From Doris montereyensis (taxonomy: Eukaryota > Mollusca > Gastropoda > Nudibranchia > Dorididae): a stretch of DNA of 64,000 nt. This document shows positions 36,848-62,899 of the stretch, in pieces. A program made the position numbers and the translations under genes. The notes below the pieces were generated by a model. The model searched no databases, was not told the DNA's origin, and worked only from the letters and a program-made list of their open reading frames with translations. Numbering within the stretch: the first letter of the stretch is position 1; each line of letters begins with the position of its first letter. The stretch covers positions 222,501 to 286,500 of the forward strand of contig JAXRKP010000086.1 in the NCBI GenBank assembly GCA_037039925.1, in the 5' to 3' direction.

Positions 36848-37132
36848 AAAAAAGTTCCTTCAAGGCCATTATGACCCATAGAAACGACTCCTATCCTGGT
36901 TTCTATAGTGTGAAGCGGAACAGGTGATAATAATCCCCTCCTGGCCAACACACTAGTCTGACACAGGTGTTTTACTCCCAACCTAGTGCTTGTATCCATT
37001 TGCACCTGGATCAAGTGGGAAATATGTATGTTAAGTGTCTTTCCCAAGGAACACAACGTCGGGCTTAGCTTTGATAGAATTTCATCCGAGACCTCATGAT
37101 CCCAATTCTGGTAACCTAACCACTTGGCCACA
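36848..37132 (-). repeat. tRNA-derived SINE, family A
   Basis: Minus-strand copy of the 33649-33948 family: head near 37132 (tctgtggccaagtggttagg), body gacgttgtgttccttggg and ggtacaag-like segments, tail at 36848. It lies just downstream of the dehydrogenase polyadenylation signal. Confidence 0.85.
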
Positions 37133-37179
37133 GAAAAGTATGCAAGCAAAATTTCTAACTTTCCTGAGTACATATTCAA

Positions 37180-37256
37180 AATGGGATAGGATTTTGAAAA
37201 AAAAACTGGGATAGGATTTTTGAAAAAAACTGGGATAGATTTTTGAAAAAAATAGA
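37180..37256. repeat. ~27-bp tandem repeat, 3 copies
   Basis: The unit ACTGGGATAGGATTTTGAAA plus an A run occurs three times with small length changes in the A run. Confidence 0.85.
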
Positions 37257-37263
37257 CATCTTT

Positions 37264-37269
37264 TTTATT
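37264..37269 (-). terminator. Polyadenylation signal of the ALDH9 gene
   Basis: TTTATT on the plus strand (AATAAA on the minus) lies about 100 nt beyond the dehydrogenase stop codon. It is the nearest canonical signal downstream. Confidence 0.6.
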
Positions 37270-37369
37270 ACATCAAATATTAACCCTGATCTGTTTAAAC
37301 TTAAAATAATATGAAGAAAAAAGAGATTCCAACAAAAACATCCCTATGAAATAACATAAAATATGAATG

Positions 37370-50369
<13,000 letters not shown>

Positions 50370-52434
50370 CTGAAGAAAATATAAAATATAGATCTATTAT
50401 TAATCAATAAAAATCAAGAGTTAACATTAATAACTGGTTCATTGGTGGGGAAGTAATTTAATTTTCATGCACGATTTTGTAGGCATCCCATGTAAATATT
50501 TCCCCCATTGGCAAATGCAGATCAACTAGACGGAAACAACATTTTTGCTCAGAAAGGTAGCAAGATAACTTTAAAGATATCCATTGAGACTGGTGTAACG
50601 TCAACACGGCTAACATCAGTGCAGCTAGTCAGTTCTGGGTTAAAAGATCTTTTTATTTCAATTTCAATAAAAATGCTCTTCATTTCAATAAAAGCTTGCA
50701 TTTCAATAAAAATAAATGTTGTTTGTTCCATACATCAACTAACAAGAATATGTTGAGAACACATTTTGTTTTATATTAAAATGGGTGGTTGTTTTGCTGT
50801 TAAACGTAGCTAAGCTGATGTTACAGTGGCTATGTTAATAAGGAAATATGGGACATTTCTTGAGATCAACCAACCGAAATGCACAATTTAATTATACAAA
50901 TGGGTCATATTTATTATGAGATATCTTCCAGGGCCATAGCACGATTTATTGACACAAAGAGATTCCTTTATTTCCATGACCTCTACTTCTGGTCCTTGGT
51001 AGCCGCACTGATGTTATATTCTAGACCACTCTAGATATCTAGTGATCATATTGAGACAAAAATTATGATTAAATGATGCCATTTTGTCTGGTGCATATTT
51101 ATCAATATTGTTTTGTTAATATATATATCCTTGTGGGTTATTTATGTGTAATCAGTATGACACTCTTAAAAAATATATCCATACTAGAATCTAGATCTAG
51201 ATCTAGATCTATACTGTTTCATATATAATTTAGATCTAGATTTTTAGATCTAGATTTATCATTCTCTCGCAAGATTTTGATCTAATTAGATATTTCAACA
51301 GCTTTATATCCCTTGCAAATATAATGAGATACTTTTTTTCAGGTGCCAAGAGAATGATAATAGATGTGTCATTTACAACCTTTTCCCCTCAGTCGGTGCC
51401 GGTCATCCAATGTGCTTTTTGCCATATGTCAATTTATAGTATGTTGACCCACTTTGTCTAGCTATCAACTGCATAATCGTACTGACATTTATTTGTTTTT
51501 CTCCCATTAAATACTTGCAATACATGTAGCTTTTTTATAGCACGGAGCGACGCACATGATGCATATTATAAATAAAAACGGACTTAAATATTGCTAGTCT
51601 ATTACAGAAAGGGTTATGATCTAACTAGATATTCAAAAATACGATTACAATGTGCATGTATCAGATTTTTATTCAGCCGACTACAATTTGATACCTTTTC
51701 ATCTGCGTAAACTGCAAAATACTATTCTTCTATATTTTATAATAACAATAACATAGGAGATCTAGGCCTAGATTTAAGTTTCCGCCTTGGAAACGCTGTT
51801 ATTTTAGACAAAGATATCTTTTAAAAGCTTGTTAAATTCTTCATGTGTGAGGTTTGATGTCAAACACCTGCAAAAAGTAAGAAGAAATGCTACATCCAGA
51901 GTAACATGGATGGATGGTTCAACAGGTTGCAATTTCTAAAAAGAAAAACAGAAGAAAGAAACAAAGAAAACAAATTGCGTAGGCCTATTTGTAATTGTAG
52001 GAAAACTAGAATAGAATCTAGATAATAGGAAGTTTCTCCACTTGTTGATTGATTTCCATGCCTGTTTTTTCTCCAATGTTGATGATTCAGCTGTCTGTCC
52101 CTTCTTTCCTTTCCTCTTTTTGCCGTTGACTTTCCCTTCTATAGTATGGCACTTTGCAGTGTGTCACTGTCACTGACTGTACATCATTTGCCCCCCCCCC
52201 CCCCCCCCCCCCAATCCCTCAGCAGCAGGCCATTTTCATTTAATTCAAATTCAAAGTTCAGCCATGTGGTTACAAACTCACAACACTACGGTTTCGCTAC
52301 AAGGCCTCAGCCATCTAGTACCTGGATCCTAGTTTTTGTCACTTTCTGTGTGTATATATATCTAAACCCTACCCCGAAAGGTCGAATGGAAACTGATAAA
52401 TAAAAAAAGAAAAATTCTAACATGAAATGCATCC
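50370..52434. other. Intergenic between head-to-head ALDH9 and SNAP47, left part
   Basis: Should contain ALDH9 5' UTR exon(s) and a promoter, not identifiable by eye. It holds TCTAGATC tandem motifs at 51187-51256 and, at about 52163-52330, a diverged SINE-D-like piece containing a poly-C run (52189-52212). No CpG-rich patch was noticed. Confidence 0.5.
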
Positions 52435-52830
52435 TCATGTACGGCTTATAGACATGGAGGACCGCAAGGGCTACACTACAGAGACCATCTGAGGGTCATT
52501 GTGGGCCTACGTTGGCCTGACAGCATCAGCAATGCAAACTTTCATGAGGAGGCCAAGCAGCTCCCAGTTGAGACAGATTTAAAGAGAAGCAAATCGGAGG
52601 TGGATTGGCCATGTAATGAGAAGACAAAGATCCAACATAGCCAGACCAAAGTTTGACATGGAATCCACTAGGGAATAGATCAAGAGGGCGACCGAGAAGG
52701 ACTTGGAGGAGGAGAGAAATGATAAGACGAAAGAAAACCTGAGGAGAGTTGCAGATGTTGATGCAGAATAGGGATAACCTATGGCTCTTTGTTGATGGCC
52801 TGGGCTCCACAGGGAGCTGATGGGCCTTTG
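52435..52830 (+). pseudogene. LINE ORF2 3' fragment, decayed
   Basis: In several frames it resembles the C-terminal part of a LINE ORF2: a GLRWPDRISNAN-type stretch, an RRQIRWIGHVMRR-like block at about 52575-52625, and SRGRPRRTWRREM at 52680-52720. Stops and frame shifts are frequent. The wording differs from the other two LINE 3' ends here, so it is a third family. Confidence 0.6.
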
Positions 52831-52969
52831 ATGAACTTTGACATGCCTTTTATTTTTGCTTCATTATTCATATATTTTTACATAACCTTAATATTTTGGC
52901 ATGATCCCATTTTCTTTGTACAGTGGCTGCTGCATAAGTTGAAGTTGCATTAATTAGATTTTTATCTGA

Positions 52970-53330
52970 GTCAATGTTTCTTTACAGTCCCAGCCCCAAC
53001 ACATTTGTTCATTCATAAAAAGCTCATCTAGGAGGCATCTAACTACTAAGCCCCAATGAGCAGGAACATTGTCTAGCTGAAAGACAATATGGTGTTCTCG
53101 CTAAAGAAGAACCGTTCAGCGACTCTGTTTTTCATCAAATCGCACTTAACATTGAGCTTCAAGGAGTTGCGTCTGGTTTCTGGGTCCCCTAAACTGACAC
53201 ACTGTGTTTATAACTTCCAGAGTCGAAAAGTGTTGCCTCATCAGAGGAAGATCTAAGCCTCTGTTATGGATGAGCCTAGCAAAATGGACCCATGTTAGAC
53301 GGTCATTAGGTCCCAGAGTTTGGACTGCAA
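52970..53330 (-). pseudogene. Mariner-like DDE transposase fragment
   Basis: On the minus strand, one frame reads HHIVFQLDNVPAHWGLVVRC then LLDELF, matching the second-Asp box (FQ-DGAPPHWG...VR..L...F) of mariner-type transposases. Upstream, another frame gives PNDRLTWVHFAR, FSTLEVINTVCQFRGPRNQ, which resembles the region around the first catalytic Asp in the same group, with the FSDE motif degraded. It is frame-shifted and truncated. Confidence 0.6.
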
Positions 53331-54513
53331 CTTGTATGAATAGAAACCCAGCTCATTTTGCAAATGCTTTGTATAGATGTTTGACAAACTAGATGCCTTG
53401 CTGTGTGCCTAAGGGATTGCTTAGAGTTCTCTTAAAAAGGGTCCTAATTTTGTTAATCTAGTCTTCTAAGACAAGCTTTCTACCATCTTAACTGTTCCTT
53501 CAAGCATACTGTATCTAGCAGGTTTGTCTTATCTACTGGTAGAAATTGTTTTCTCTGTTAGCTGATTCTCTTCTGTATCGTCTCCTCATTTTTGTCGATG
53601 CTTCATTTCGTGAAGGCATGACAACCTATGCCATTTCACTGTTGCCCTCCATTATTGTTGCTGTTTGTTAATGATTGTGATCTCCCCTTATTTCATAGCA
53701 TTTTAAACTTATTTTAATTCTTTATCGGGTAATAATTTAGAGTGTTTAAAGCAAACGAAAGTCTGGTAATTTCAGTTTGTAACATGTCTGGAAAGGCTAA
53801 TGCTTGTATAGTGGGTTGGTCACAGTCCGAAATGGATTGGATGGGCTTTTCATGTTTGAATAAACAGTCCGTTGTCGTGAGTCTCAGGCCCTGTTAGATT
53901 GGTTGAAATGGTGTATGTCATGAACTAATGCTTGTCATGGCATTTCTGTAAGGGTTCTAGATTGATATATAAGAGATTTAGATTCCAGTTGTAGATCCAT
54001 ACAAAAAATCTTGATCCTAGATCTGAATCAAATATCACCTCTCGATTTAAGATCAAGTGGTCTGTAAAATGTAGGTAGTCTATAGTTATAAATTTTATGT
54101 TATAGGGCTACATGAATAAAAGATTTAGTTCATGATCTATAATATGAAAAGATTGGAATATGAAAATTTTGAATTGTATGTCAGCAGCTGATTCTAGATC
54201 ACGTGATATGAATGGAGCGGCAGTCGCATGAAAATCATAAACACGAAACAAATGAATGATAATTACAGATGTTTTAGAAAGCAGCAAACTTTTAATTATT
54301 AAATGTAAAGGGTCGATAAAAGAGGAATTTCCCCATTCCTACCCTGTTCCTCATACCAAATGTCACCTTCCTACAAAATTTTAAGCCTTTAGCTCACGAG
54401 ATGTAACGGCCGTAACCCCAAAAACCTCGACTTACAGAAATATATAATAGATAACCACAGAAATTTATATAATGTGCCTTTTTTTAAAGTTATTATATTT
54501 GTTCCCTCTTCAG

Positions 54514-57500
54514 ATGTCTCACGAAGTTCTATCAGATGGCTCTGTCAATCGATGGAATGCAAGTTATTACGAAAATTCCGGTAAAAGATGGACATATGGC
54601 ACACTTTATCTTCTTCCCAGTGCTCTCTTCTTCCAAGCGAACGATGTGGAATCAATGAATGAAAATGATATCCGTTATGAAATATTCATAAAATTTTCTG
54701 TTGTTTCAGTTATAAAGAAAGCCTCCTCCTCTATGATATATCCTTCTATTACTGTGATTTCAACAAACAATGTAACACACTGGTTCTCTTCCTTTGGACA
54801 CAGAGACAGTGTGCTTACTATGATAGAGTATTTTTTTCATTCCTTTTTATTGACTGGAAGATCTGGAGAGAATGCGGTAGATCAAAGGTTTCCACAAACA
54901 CAGACATCTCAGAAATCTTCTAAAGTGGGCACTGAACTGTTACAGAGTGTTACTGATACTCATGAGACCCTCAAAACGGCAGCTTCGAAATTAACATCAC
55001 AGGGTGAACAGCTGATAAATGACTCGCACACCATGGTTGAAATACATGATAACCTGAGTTATGCCTCCCGTCTTACAAAGGGACTGGATTCTTGGTTTGG
55101 ACGATGGAAAGTTCCCAAGCTTGTCCCGCAGGAGGCAATACATCTTGTAAACAACAAAGATATTCCCTACGGATTTCACTTTGAAGTTCTTTGTTGTGAG
55201 ATTCGAGGCTTTAAATATGGGCAACCTAAGGAGTGTGTGCTGAGGCTGATGAAAGACGGTCTTACAATATTGGACGAAAAACAAAAGGTATTTCTCATTT
55301 TTGTTATTTTTTGCTTTCGTGGAATGTACATAAAGCTTGTTTCAATGAAAATGAAAACATTTTTTTTGTCAGACTTTGCAATCTATCTTTGAAAAGACTT
55401 TGTAATTAAAGATAAAGATGGATTTATAATCCATGTTCCGTACAAGTGCAGGCTCACCAACTTTACATCAATTTTGCTCAACAATAGGTCAACTGTCACC
55501 TGTCATTATAATCAGGTTCAATAGAAGAAAATTGCTTAAATAATAACGGGCCAAAGGATATCTCTATAAATACCTGTTCAATCTCCTTGTTCTTTTGTAT
55601 GATCATCTATCCATAGTGTACCTATGACACTTCAGTGCCTTTTTGCAAAAAAACGTAAAACTTTTCAAGATGTCACTGTCTTAAAAGAAAATATTTGTGA
55701 AAATGTGGGAAATTTTCCATATTTATTTTTTTCCTTTCATAATTTTGATGTAAAATCTTTATTTTTAAAGTTAGGGAAAAAAATTCACTTACATATCATA
55801 TATGCAATAGTGGTACCAATTTCCACAGCAAGTTTCATTGAATTCATACATGGAATAAGGGAGATGATGCTGTCCAAAATTTGCTGTTGCGTTTGGTAAA
55901 AATCAACGAAATATCTTTTGAAATATCATAATTAGCACATATCAACACCATAAAAACAATAACAACTCAAATTTAGCCAATATTTTTTTAAAAATGATTT
56001 GTTTGTGTCAGTCTCCCCTTAACTGTATTGACATAAAAAATACTACGGTCAACTATTGGCTTAAATAAATTTGGAAGGGTTTTTTTTTCAAACATAAGAT
56101 AAGAATATCTAATACTTGTTTTTCATTTGAGAGGTTAGGCCCTGTGCCCCAAATAAACCCATTAGCTATTTGGGACATGTAAAATTGAAATCGTTTGATT
56201 TAGATTTATCACAATGCCTATAATGTTAACCACACTGCTTTCCCGTTTCCACCTCACCCCCTAACCCTGCTGTAATTTGTTTAGAATTAAGGTATCAGAA
56301 TACTTTGTAAACTGATTGCTACCCCTTTTAAAAATTTTTTTATCCTTTCCTCTGACTAACTAAAATTGAAACCTGGGTAGTTTTTTAAAGTTTGATTTGA
56401 TTTACCTACATCCACAACTAAGGTGATCTCGGGGTTTTTGGTATGATTTTTAATTTTGCCCAGACTGCCCTGTAAACATCCAAGGGATCTTTAACATACA
56501 CAGAGTGTTGTGATCTGCACATGGGACCTCCTTTTTATCGTCCGTCTCTGATGGGACTAGGTGTCAATCCACCTACCTGCCGAGGGGGGGGATAGGTTTT
56601 GCTAAAAAAAGAAATTGAGAAAATTTTCAACCCGGCAGGGCTTGAACCCACTACATTTTGGTTGAGAGGCCGACACCTTGCCACTGGACTACCGAGTCCC
56701 CCTAAACCCTTTAGGACCCTTGAAAACGGCAATCTTCTACGTCTGCATATTCTCAGTCGATAGACGTCAGTTACGGATACCTGCAGCTTAATTCCTTGAC
56801 AATCAGGAAACTGTAAATACATTGGGTATAGCTGTTGGTCATCAGGTGAAAGAGCCCAGTTATTTTGGGTTGAGCCCCCCCCCCCCAACCTGTTGACTGT
56901 GTCAGTCATATCCTCTAATGGATTTCATACCTATTACCGTTTAGTATTTGCACAAATTTTTCCCTGATAGAATATTCGTCATTGTGATCTTTTCTCTCCT
57001 TGTATTTCAATCTCATAGACGCTTCATTACTTTGAATGGGGAAATGTTTCAAGACTTTGATTTCTAGTCCATGGGAAATAATCATCAGCCAATTTCTTGT
57101 TGGAAAATCAGACATATCCTACACAATAACTGCAGTGGAAATGCCCATGGTCATACAAGAAATAACAAAATTCATTCCTCAAAAAATGGAGTTCATGAAT
57201 TATGCCAATAATCCCACTTTCTGTATAGATAGTGATGACCAGCAAAGGGAATACAGGAGAGAACTCTCTGCATCATCAGGTAATGAAAATGCCCATTTCA
57301 CTATTTCAACATCAAAGCTTCAAATGTAAATAAGTTTTTCTTCATGATATGAATGCATGTTGCAATTAACATTATAATTGTAATGAGGATTTATATAGTG
57401 CCAACTACCACAAAAAGGTGCTCAGACTCAGAAAAGCTTTACAAAACAGATGGACCACAAATCACCATTGTTATAACATTATACAATTACAGACATACAC

Positions 57501-58980
57501 CACTTTCCAGAAACAATTCATATTGTGTACATAACTTCACAACTTCAGTACATATCAAAGTTATAAAATGCAACAGTTAAACATCATCAAGTTGAACTTA
57601 TACATTACCTGAGAAAATCACCAAAACCTGTGTAAAACACCAACTAGTCTAAGCGATGCTCAGGTGTAGCACTAGCAAACCCATTTGCAATGAATCAAAA
57701 TACTGTAGCTCTCTGCCATGTCATGAAATAATTTGTTTAACATACCCACTATGTGAGAACATGAATGCTGCAACATTTTTCTTGGAAGAGACAGGATTGT
57801 AACATACCTAGGTGGTGGATATAGATATCAAATAAACATAGGAAAAAGATCAAATTAAAATTGACTTTCAACACATACTTTTAATCAATGATACATAGAA
57901 CTGTTGGACAAGAAACTGCATTTGGATTAAAAACAGTCATTGATGTGCAGACTAGCTGTCTGCTTTAGTATTTATTGATATGGTACACATTCCATCAAAC
58001 GACAAAATATCTTTAATTGAATGTGAGCATTCCTCTGTACAGTATGCTTTCATGAAGATACCAGTACTGTAATATGATGTAGACTTACATGTATGCTTTG
58101 TAGATTGTCCCTTGCATGATAATTGATGTTTTATCATTCACTCAGTAGTCTTGCTTTAATTTTCGATGTATTTGTAAAACCCATGCGTTATGCTGATAAA
58201 AATCCCACATCTTGACTTAGCCCCCATTTTTAAACTCCTTGTAGTGTGATTGCCTAAGTGATATCTGCCTTTAATTTGTAAATTTGATTGCTCATCAATG
58301 TTCCCTCTAAGCTGTGTGTGTGTGTGTTTGTGCGTCTGCGTGTACACCAGGGGAAAAAGTATGTACAGTTGAGAATTGTCTGTGCACACGAGTGAATTTT
58401 TTTTTCTCTTGTCTAACATTCTGTCTTATGGACATGGTGCACACAATTGGGACTTTTTCATCAAACTTTGTACAACACTAAAATATGTGCTCACACAGAC
58501 TAGAATAATTTAGATGAAACGTTGCTGCTCATCATTCTGTACATGGTGTACCTTAATAAGTTAATGCACTTCTTTTTTTAAATTTTATTGGTATTGGTTT
58601 TTTCCATCATGAAACAGGAGACCGCTTTGAATATCACTTATATGAGAGGAGATATTGCATTGACATTAATTTATGTTCTATTTCTGTTTCGTTTTTTTAA
58701 AGGGAAGATAAAAGCAGAACTGAGAGAAGACCATAAAACTTCCTTTTCGAATGAACTTGTAGGTGATCTGCAAAGTCAAGAGACAGGTGGAAAAACGGTG
58801 ACAGATTCAGAAATGAATCAACTCTCATCAACTTTAAGTACTTTGAAGTGTTTGGCTCTCGACATACAGAAGGAAGAGGACAAGCAGCTTCAGACTCTTG
58901 ATCAGCTCATTGGTTCTGTTGATAAAGGAAATGACAAGCTTAAACACCTTAACAAGAAAATTAATATTCTCTCAAAATAA
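54514..58980 (+). CDS. SNAP47: SNAP47 (synaptosomal-associated protein 47), 3 coding exons
   Basis: A Qbc-type SNARE without palmitoylated cysteines, involved in vesicle fusion and trafficking. Exons: 54514-55287, 57019-57279, 58703-58980 (TAA); about 438 aa versus 464 for the human protein. Visible: an N-terminal PH-like domain (RWTYGTLYLLPSALFF; VIKKASSSMIYPSITVIS; THWFSSFGHRDSVLTMIEYF), a first SNARE-like helix (LLQSVTDTHETLKTAASKLT...), a WFGRWKVPK linker, a second PH-like part (LRLMKDGLTILDEKQK, ISSPWEIIISQFLVGKSDIS) and a C-terminal SNARE helix (LSSTLSTLKCLALDIQKEED...) ending NKKINILSK. The start ATG follows the acceptor AG directly, so the first exon is non-coding and upstream. Exon 2 lacks one base between 57038 and 57058 (G run or T run); 261 nt must be 262 for exon 3 to be in frame. 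Confidence 0.88.
55288..57018 (+). other. SNAP47 intron 1
   Basis: Contains a SINE-D tail near 55404-55470 (aagataaagatgg, caggctcaccaac) and the family B SINE at 56393-56703. The remainder is AT-rich, with a C run at 56875-56886. Confidence 0.6.
56393..56703 (-). repeat. tRNA-derived SINE, family B
   Basis: Full-length minus-strand copy: gggggactcggtagtccagt head, gggttcaagccc B box, tgggactaggtgtcaa-type body in the plus reading and the ccacaactaaggtgatctcg 3' end that recurs alone elsewhere. It complements 16892-17172. Confidence 0.85.
57280..58702 (+). other. SNAP47 intron 2
   Basis: Contains a short interspersed fragment (tatatagtgccaactacc... ctttacaaaac) at 57390-57445 and the hAT-like MITE at 58296-58524. 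No further coding similarity. Confidence 0.55.
58296..58524. mobile_element. hAT-like MITE, copy 2
   Basis: Starts CAATGTTCCCTCTAAGCTG and ends with a degraded GAAACGTTG. Flanks TTGCTCAT and CTGCTCAT agree at 7 of 8 bases, a good 8-bp target duplication. The interior shares GTGCACACAATTG, TTTTTCATCAAA and CACAC-AGACTAGAA with 33109-33314. Confidence 0.82.
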
Positions 58981-60185
58981 GTGTATTGAAAGTTCAAACT
59001 TTCTGCAGTAATAAGTTTGTCAACAGCATTCCCAAAATGTAATGCAGGGGAAATGAATGTGAAATTGCATTATATGTCAAGTTGTGCAGTATGATATTTT
59101 AACAAAACAGAAAATTTTCATTTTGGGATTTAAGGCTACTGTATATTGTGAGAATCCTTCGTGAAGGTTTATGTGCTAAGTCAGTTTGAATTTTTATGGC
59201 ATTAATTAAATTTCTTATTTTACTTCTCTATGAAAATTGAAGAAACAATTGAGGCTTATCTAAAAGGTAAAAATTGTTTCCGATTTCGATGTTCTGTCGT
59301 CAGGGACAAAGTGGTAATATGAGATGCACGCATCCACAATGCAGATCACTCTTTGGATGCGAAAGACACAGTTAAGTACTTCCAAATAGCAATAGCAATG
59401 ATCATTAACATAATAATACAATTTAATATGTATAAACGTAAACACAAATCATGGGAGAGATATACAAGGTTTATATAACAAGCTCTTTTCCCTTGCTTTT
59501 TCATCCGCCAGTGGCCTTGTAAATCTACACTGAATATGGTTTGCCAGTTTTTCTTCCATTGTTTGTCCTGTTCCCTCATCAGTGTCAAGTTCTTGACAAG
59601 TCATAAGCTGGACCATCCCATTCCAATGTTCATGACAGCAGTTACTTTCAATATTTTCCTTCTTCAATATTTTCCTTCTTTCAATGTTCATGTTAAGCTA
59701 TTATTATGGAATCACTTTTAATTTCAACTTTTGTTTCTATTTGGCGTCCCTTTTTAATACAATAGAATTGAATCTGAACGAAGGCTTTTCAAAATGTCTT
59801 AAATTTTTTGTTTTCATATTGATTAGCTTTATTTCTCTTTTTGTGTACATTGAAAACAATAGAATTTCATCAACTGTCATTTAAGTATAAGTACATCATA
59901 CTGTAAAATTGTCATCACAAATGTTGTTCTTTAAAAGCAATTGGGAACACAGCCGTATGTAATGATACAGGTATATTCTTGGTTTGGTCATTACAACTTT
60001 GGCTGGGAACAGAGTCGTTTGTACACATACGGCTGTATTCTCTCATGGGAAAAGGAGAGAACAAGGTCATAAGTGCTGCACAGAGAAAACATCCTATAAT
60101 TTCATTACATGCTGTTGATGTATTTGGTGATTCCAACGACACATTCAAAATTGTACTTATTTTCAGTTTTCAGTTATGAAATAAA
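58981..60185 (+). other. Putative SNAP47 3' UTR
   Basis: Non-coding after the TAA at 58978-58980. An ATTAAA occurs near 59205 and a canonical AATAAA at 60180-60185. A perfect 12-bp inverted repeat, ACAGCCGTATGT (59949-59960) and ACATACGGCTGT (60025-60036), could form a stem-loop shortly before the latter. The extent is a guess. Confidence 0.35.
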
Positions 60186-62085
60186 TTAATTTTAAGCCTC
60201 TCCTGTAAAATTTATAAAATGCATGTACAACCATGTTCTCAGATGGTGACAATATATCTGCATCTGATCTGTTAACGTTCCACACACTAACATGGTCAGA
60301 AAATATTTGTTCCTATTCTGCCCGCAGCTCGAGTCAGAAAACAAGGGGACCTTTCTTTGGTCCCCATTTCGACTTATCTTGAAGGTATTTTTATAAATCG
60401 ATTTCAATTGAATCCCTTTTAAATTGAGTTTTGTGTTATAGGTAATTTTTACATTTCTTTAATGAGAAGTCAAACTGTGAGAATTGAGTTTTCTCTTGTA
60501 CAAGCCTGTGACTCATTGCTTTTTTTGGGGTTGGCAACACTTCTTATAAGTCGAATGTCGGTGCAGCTCCGTACATGTTTGTACTTACTTGATGTTTTGA
60601 ATTTGAATTGAATCCATATCTTTTCTTTATTTTTTATTCTTTCGACTTTTACAAATACATGCTTCAGAAGTCACACAAGTCCTTGTTGGGACGATAGTAT
60701 CCTGTATTATAATTTGCATAATAAAATGTCCTTATAGACTGTGAGGCTGCATTACAATACACCAACACCTGTCCTTTCATCAGAATAAAGGTGGTGCATC
60801 TTCTGGAGATTAGGTCCTGCTTCCGCATATCATCTCTCAGAGTTACGTCTGTCGTAGTGTGACTCAACTGTTGGAAATGATTCTATGTACTTCTTGACAG
60901 CATTGCTCTCTTATTCATTTTTATTAGTCCTGTTTTGATGTCTTCCTCTCTGGTTGATGGATATCATTTCAAGGATGTTTTTCTTCATGAGTGATGTCGC
61001 CACCCTCTCTTCTGAAATGATGAGGGTGCTAAGAAGAAATGTCTTGCAAACATGCACACTTGTACACACGTTCTTTTCTTGCCAATGTCTAAATTTTAGT
61101 CTTTTTTCTCCTGATCTCCTTTTTTGTTCTGTTTGGAAAACTTTCCTGGATGTCAACATTCAAAAAGTTACACTGACCTTAGTTGATCCCAAATGCCCAG
61201 AAGGAGTGAAAGATTGCTTCTCTTTCATCCTGTGCAAATGTTTCTTGACATTTTAATTTGCATCTATCACCACAGTAGCCTCCCCTTTGTCTTTCTGGCA
61301 TTATCTTCCTCTAGTGCAAAGCATACTTTTCTCTAAATTTCTCCTCCACTTCATTACATTACATTATACATCTATTTGTCTAGGAGTTTACACTGTCTCC
61401 TTCCTCTGTGTTTAATTGGATACTCTTGAATGGAACCATGTTCAATGGCACACGTCTTCTGAAGGTTGATTGTGGGGAGAACATTAGCGGGAAGATATGT
61501 GAAGAGAATGGTACTAGGATATGGCGGGATATCTTTCAAGTTGAAGGGCCTTGAGAAAGCTTTCCATAATTGGAGGATTTTGAGAGAGACCGCCCAAAAG
61601 ATGATTCTAATGGAGATCTTCTGAGCCAGTGAGCTTTTGAGAATAATTCAATTCAATTCAATTTTTAAAACTTTTAATCATCATCAAAGGGCAATTATGC
61701 TGATGTGGGAGAATTTTATAGCAAATCTGAGTTGGTAAGACCTTTCAGAATGAGCATGTGATCTTTCCCTCATCACTGTGGCAAAGCAACCAAAATCCAT
61801 CTTCTTAAAGAGAATATATTTTCATTAGGGATTATATTGGTATGTAGATCATACGCAGATATATAATTAAATACATGAACAATAAATAGATAGATAGACA
61901 AACAGATGGACAGATAGATAGATAGATGCAGGGCAAGCTGATTTGTATGGGAAATGCCCTCCACAGTTTCTACAGGTCGATGCACTTGTCTTCTTTGTGT
62001 AATTTGTCTTATTTTGTCTTGGTCATCATGATGTCTCTGGTCAGTATTTTTTATAATGCGTATGCCTAACGGCGCATGCTGTGCC
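60186..62085. other. Intergenic, no gene recognised
   Basis: Several 60-100 codon open stretches exist on both strands, but none shows a recognisable domain. Simple repeats: (ATTCA)n at 61648-61668, possibly a LINE 3' tail, and GATA-type repeats at 61880-61928. Confidence 0.5.
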
Positions 62086-62089
62086 TGAT

Positions 62090-62540
62090 TCGAATTCAGT
62101 TGCTTGTTTTGCTGTCAATTCGTCGTTTCGTCCTTCAAACATAAATTGTGTCAACGTCAGCTCGTAGAGCTTTCTGTTTTATTTTTTTTTACCGGACCCC
62201 TGCATTTGGCTGTGACAGTATTTCCCTGTCTTTGTCTGCAAAATCCCATCGCTGGGCTTCAGTTGACAGTCTCACATAAAATTGTTCTATGGACTCTCCT
62301 TCTTCTTGTTTATGTTTTCTGAACTTATACACCTCATACGTAATATTTACTTTTGGAGTGAAATATCGGGTTAAACATTTTTTTTTCAGCAACGCAATAT
62401 CCTCCCCTCTTTGTTCCTCTGTGAAAGTGTCACGAAGGTCGAAGACCTCATCTCCGGCAAAGTGCATTAACAGAGCCTTTTATCTGTTGTCGGGGAACTG
62501 CTGTAGACTCGAGGCTGAATTTTTTTAAACGTGGGTTGGT
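62090..62540 (-). pseudogene. Ty3-type LTR retrotransposon gag fragment
   Basis: On the minus strand: LLMHFAGDEVFDLRDTF, a spacer, RYFTPKVNITYEVYKFRKHK, then EEGESIEQFYVRLSTEAQRW, the hallmark gag core of Ty3-like elements (AGDEVFDIFDTL; HF-PK-N-TYE---FR---Q--GESI-QF---L). A stop interrupts it just upstream of LLMHFAG, and the frame is lost beyond 62189, near an A/T run, with a possible continuation KALRADV. No LTR, protease or polymerase was seen. Confidence 0.75.
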
Positions 62541-62899
62541 TGAACTATGTGATATTGAATGAAAGGAAAATGTTTTTACATACCTGATTCACTTCAAAGA
62601 ATAAAAAAAAGTATTCCTCACCGCCATTTTAGTTTTCTTAATTAATACACAAATACTGATGATGGTACAATGCAAGACTGATTTAGAAGGATAGAACAAT
62701 GATGTTGAGAGTAGGAGTCCTGTTTGTAAACTGCCCTCTTTATTCAATGTCTCTCTTTCTCTATCAGTGCCACTGCACATGATATATATCCCACAACATT
62801 CATAGTGAACAGAGTTAGACGATACCAATATACAATGTCGGAGAGGGGGGGGGTTCTCCTTACTCTGCGACTCACACAATGACACATACAACAATGACT
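62541..62899. other. Spacer between two transposon relics
   Basis: No coding similarity. It holds a CTCTC/G-run segment near 62840-62853. The ends of the flanking relics are not definable. Confidence 0.4.

Noticed and set aside
60911..61256. Overlapping 82- and 100-codon frames on opposite strands
   Set aside because: No recognisable domain, splice context or similarity; length is within chance for this AT content.
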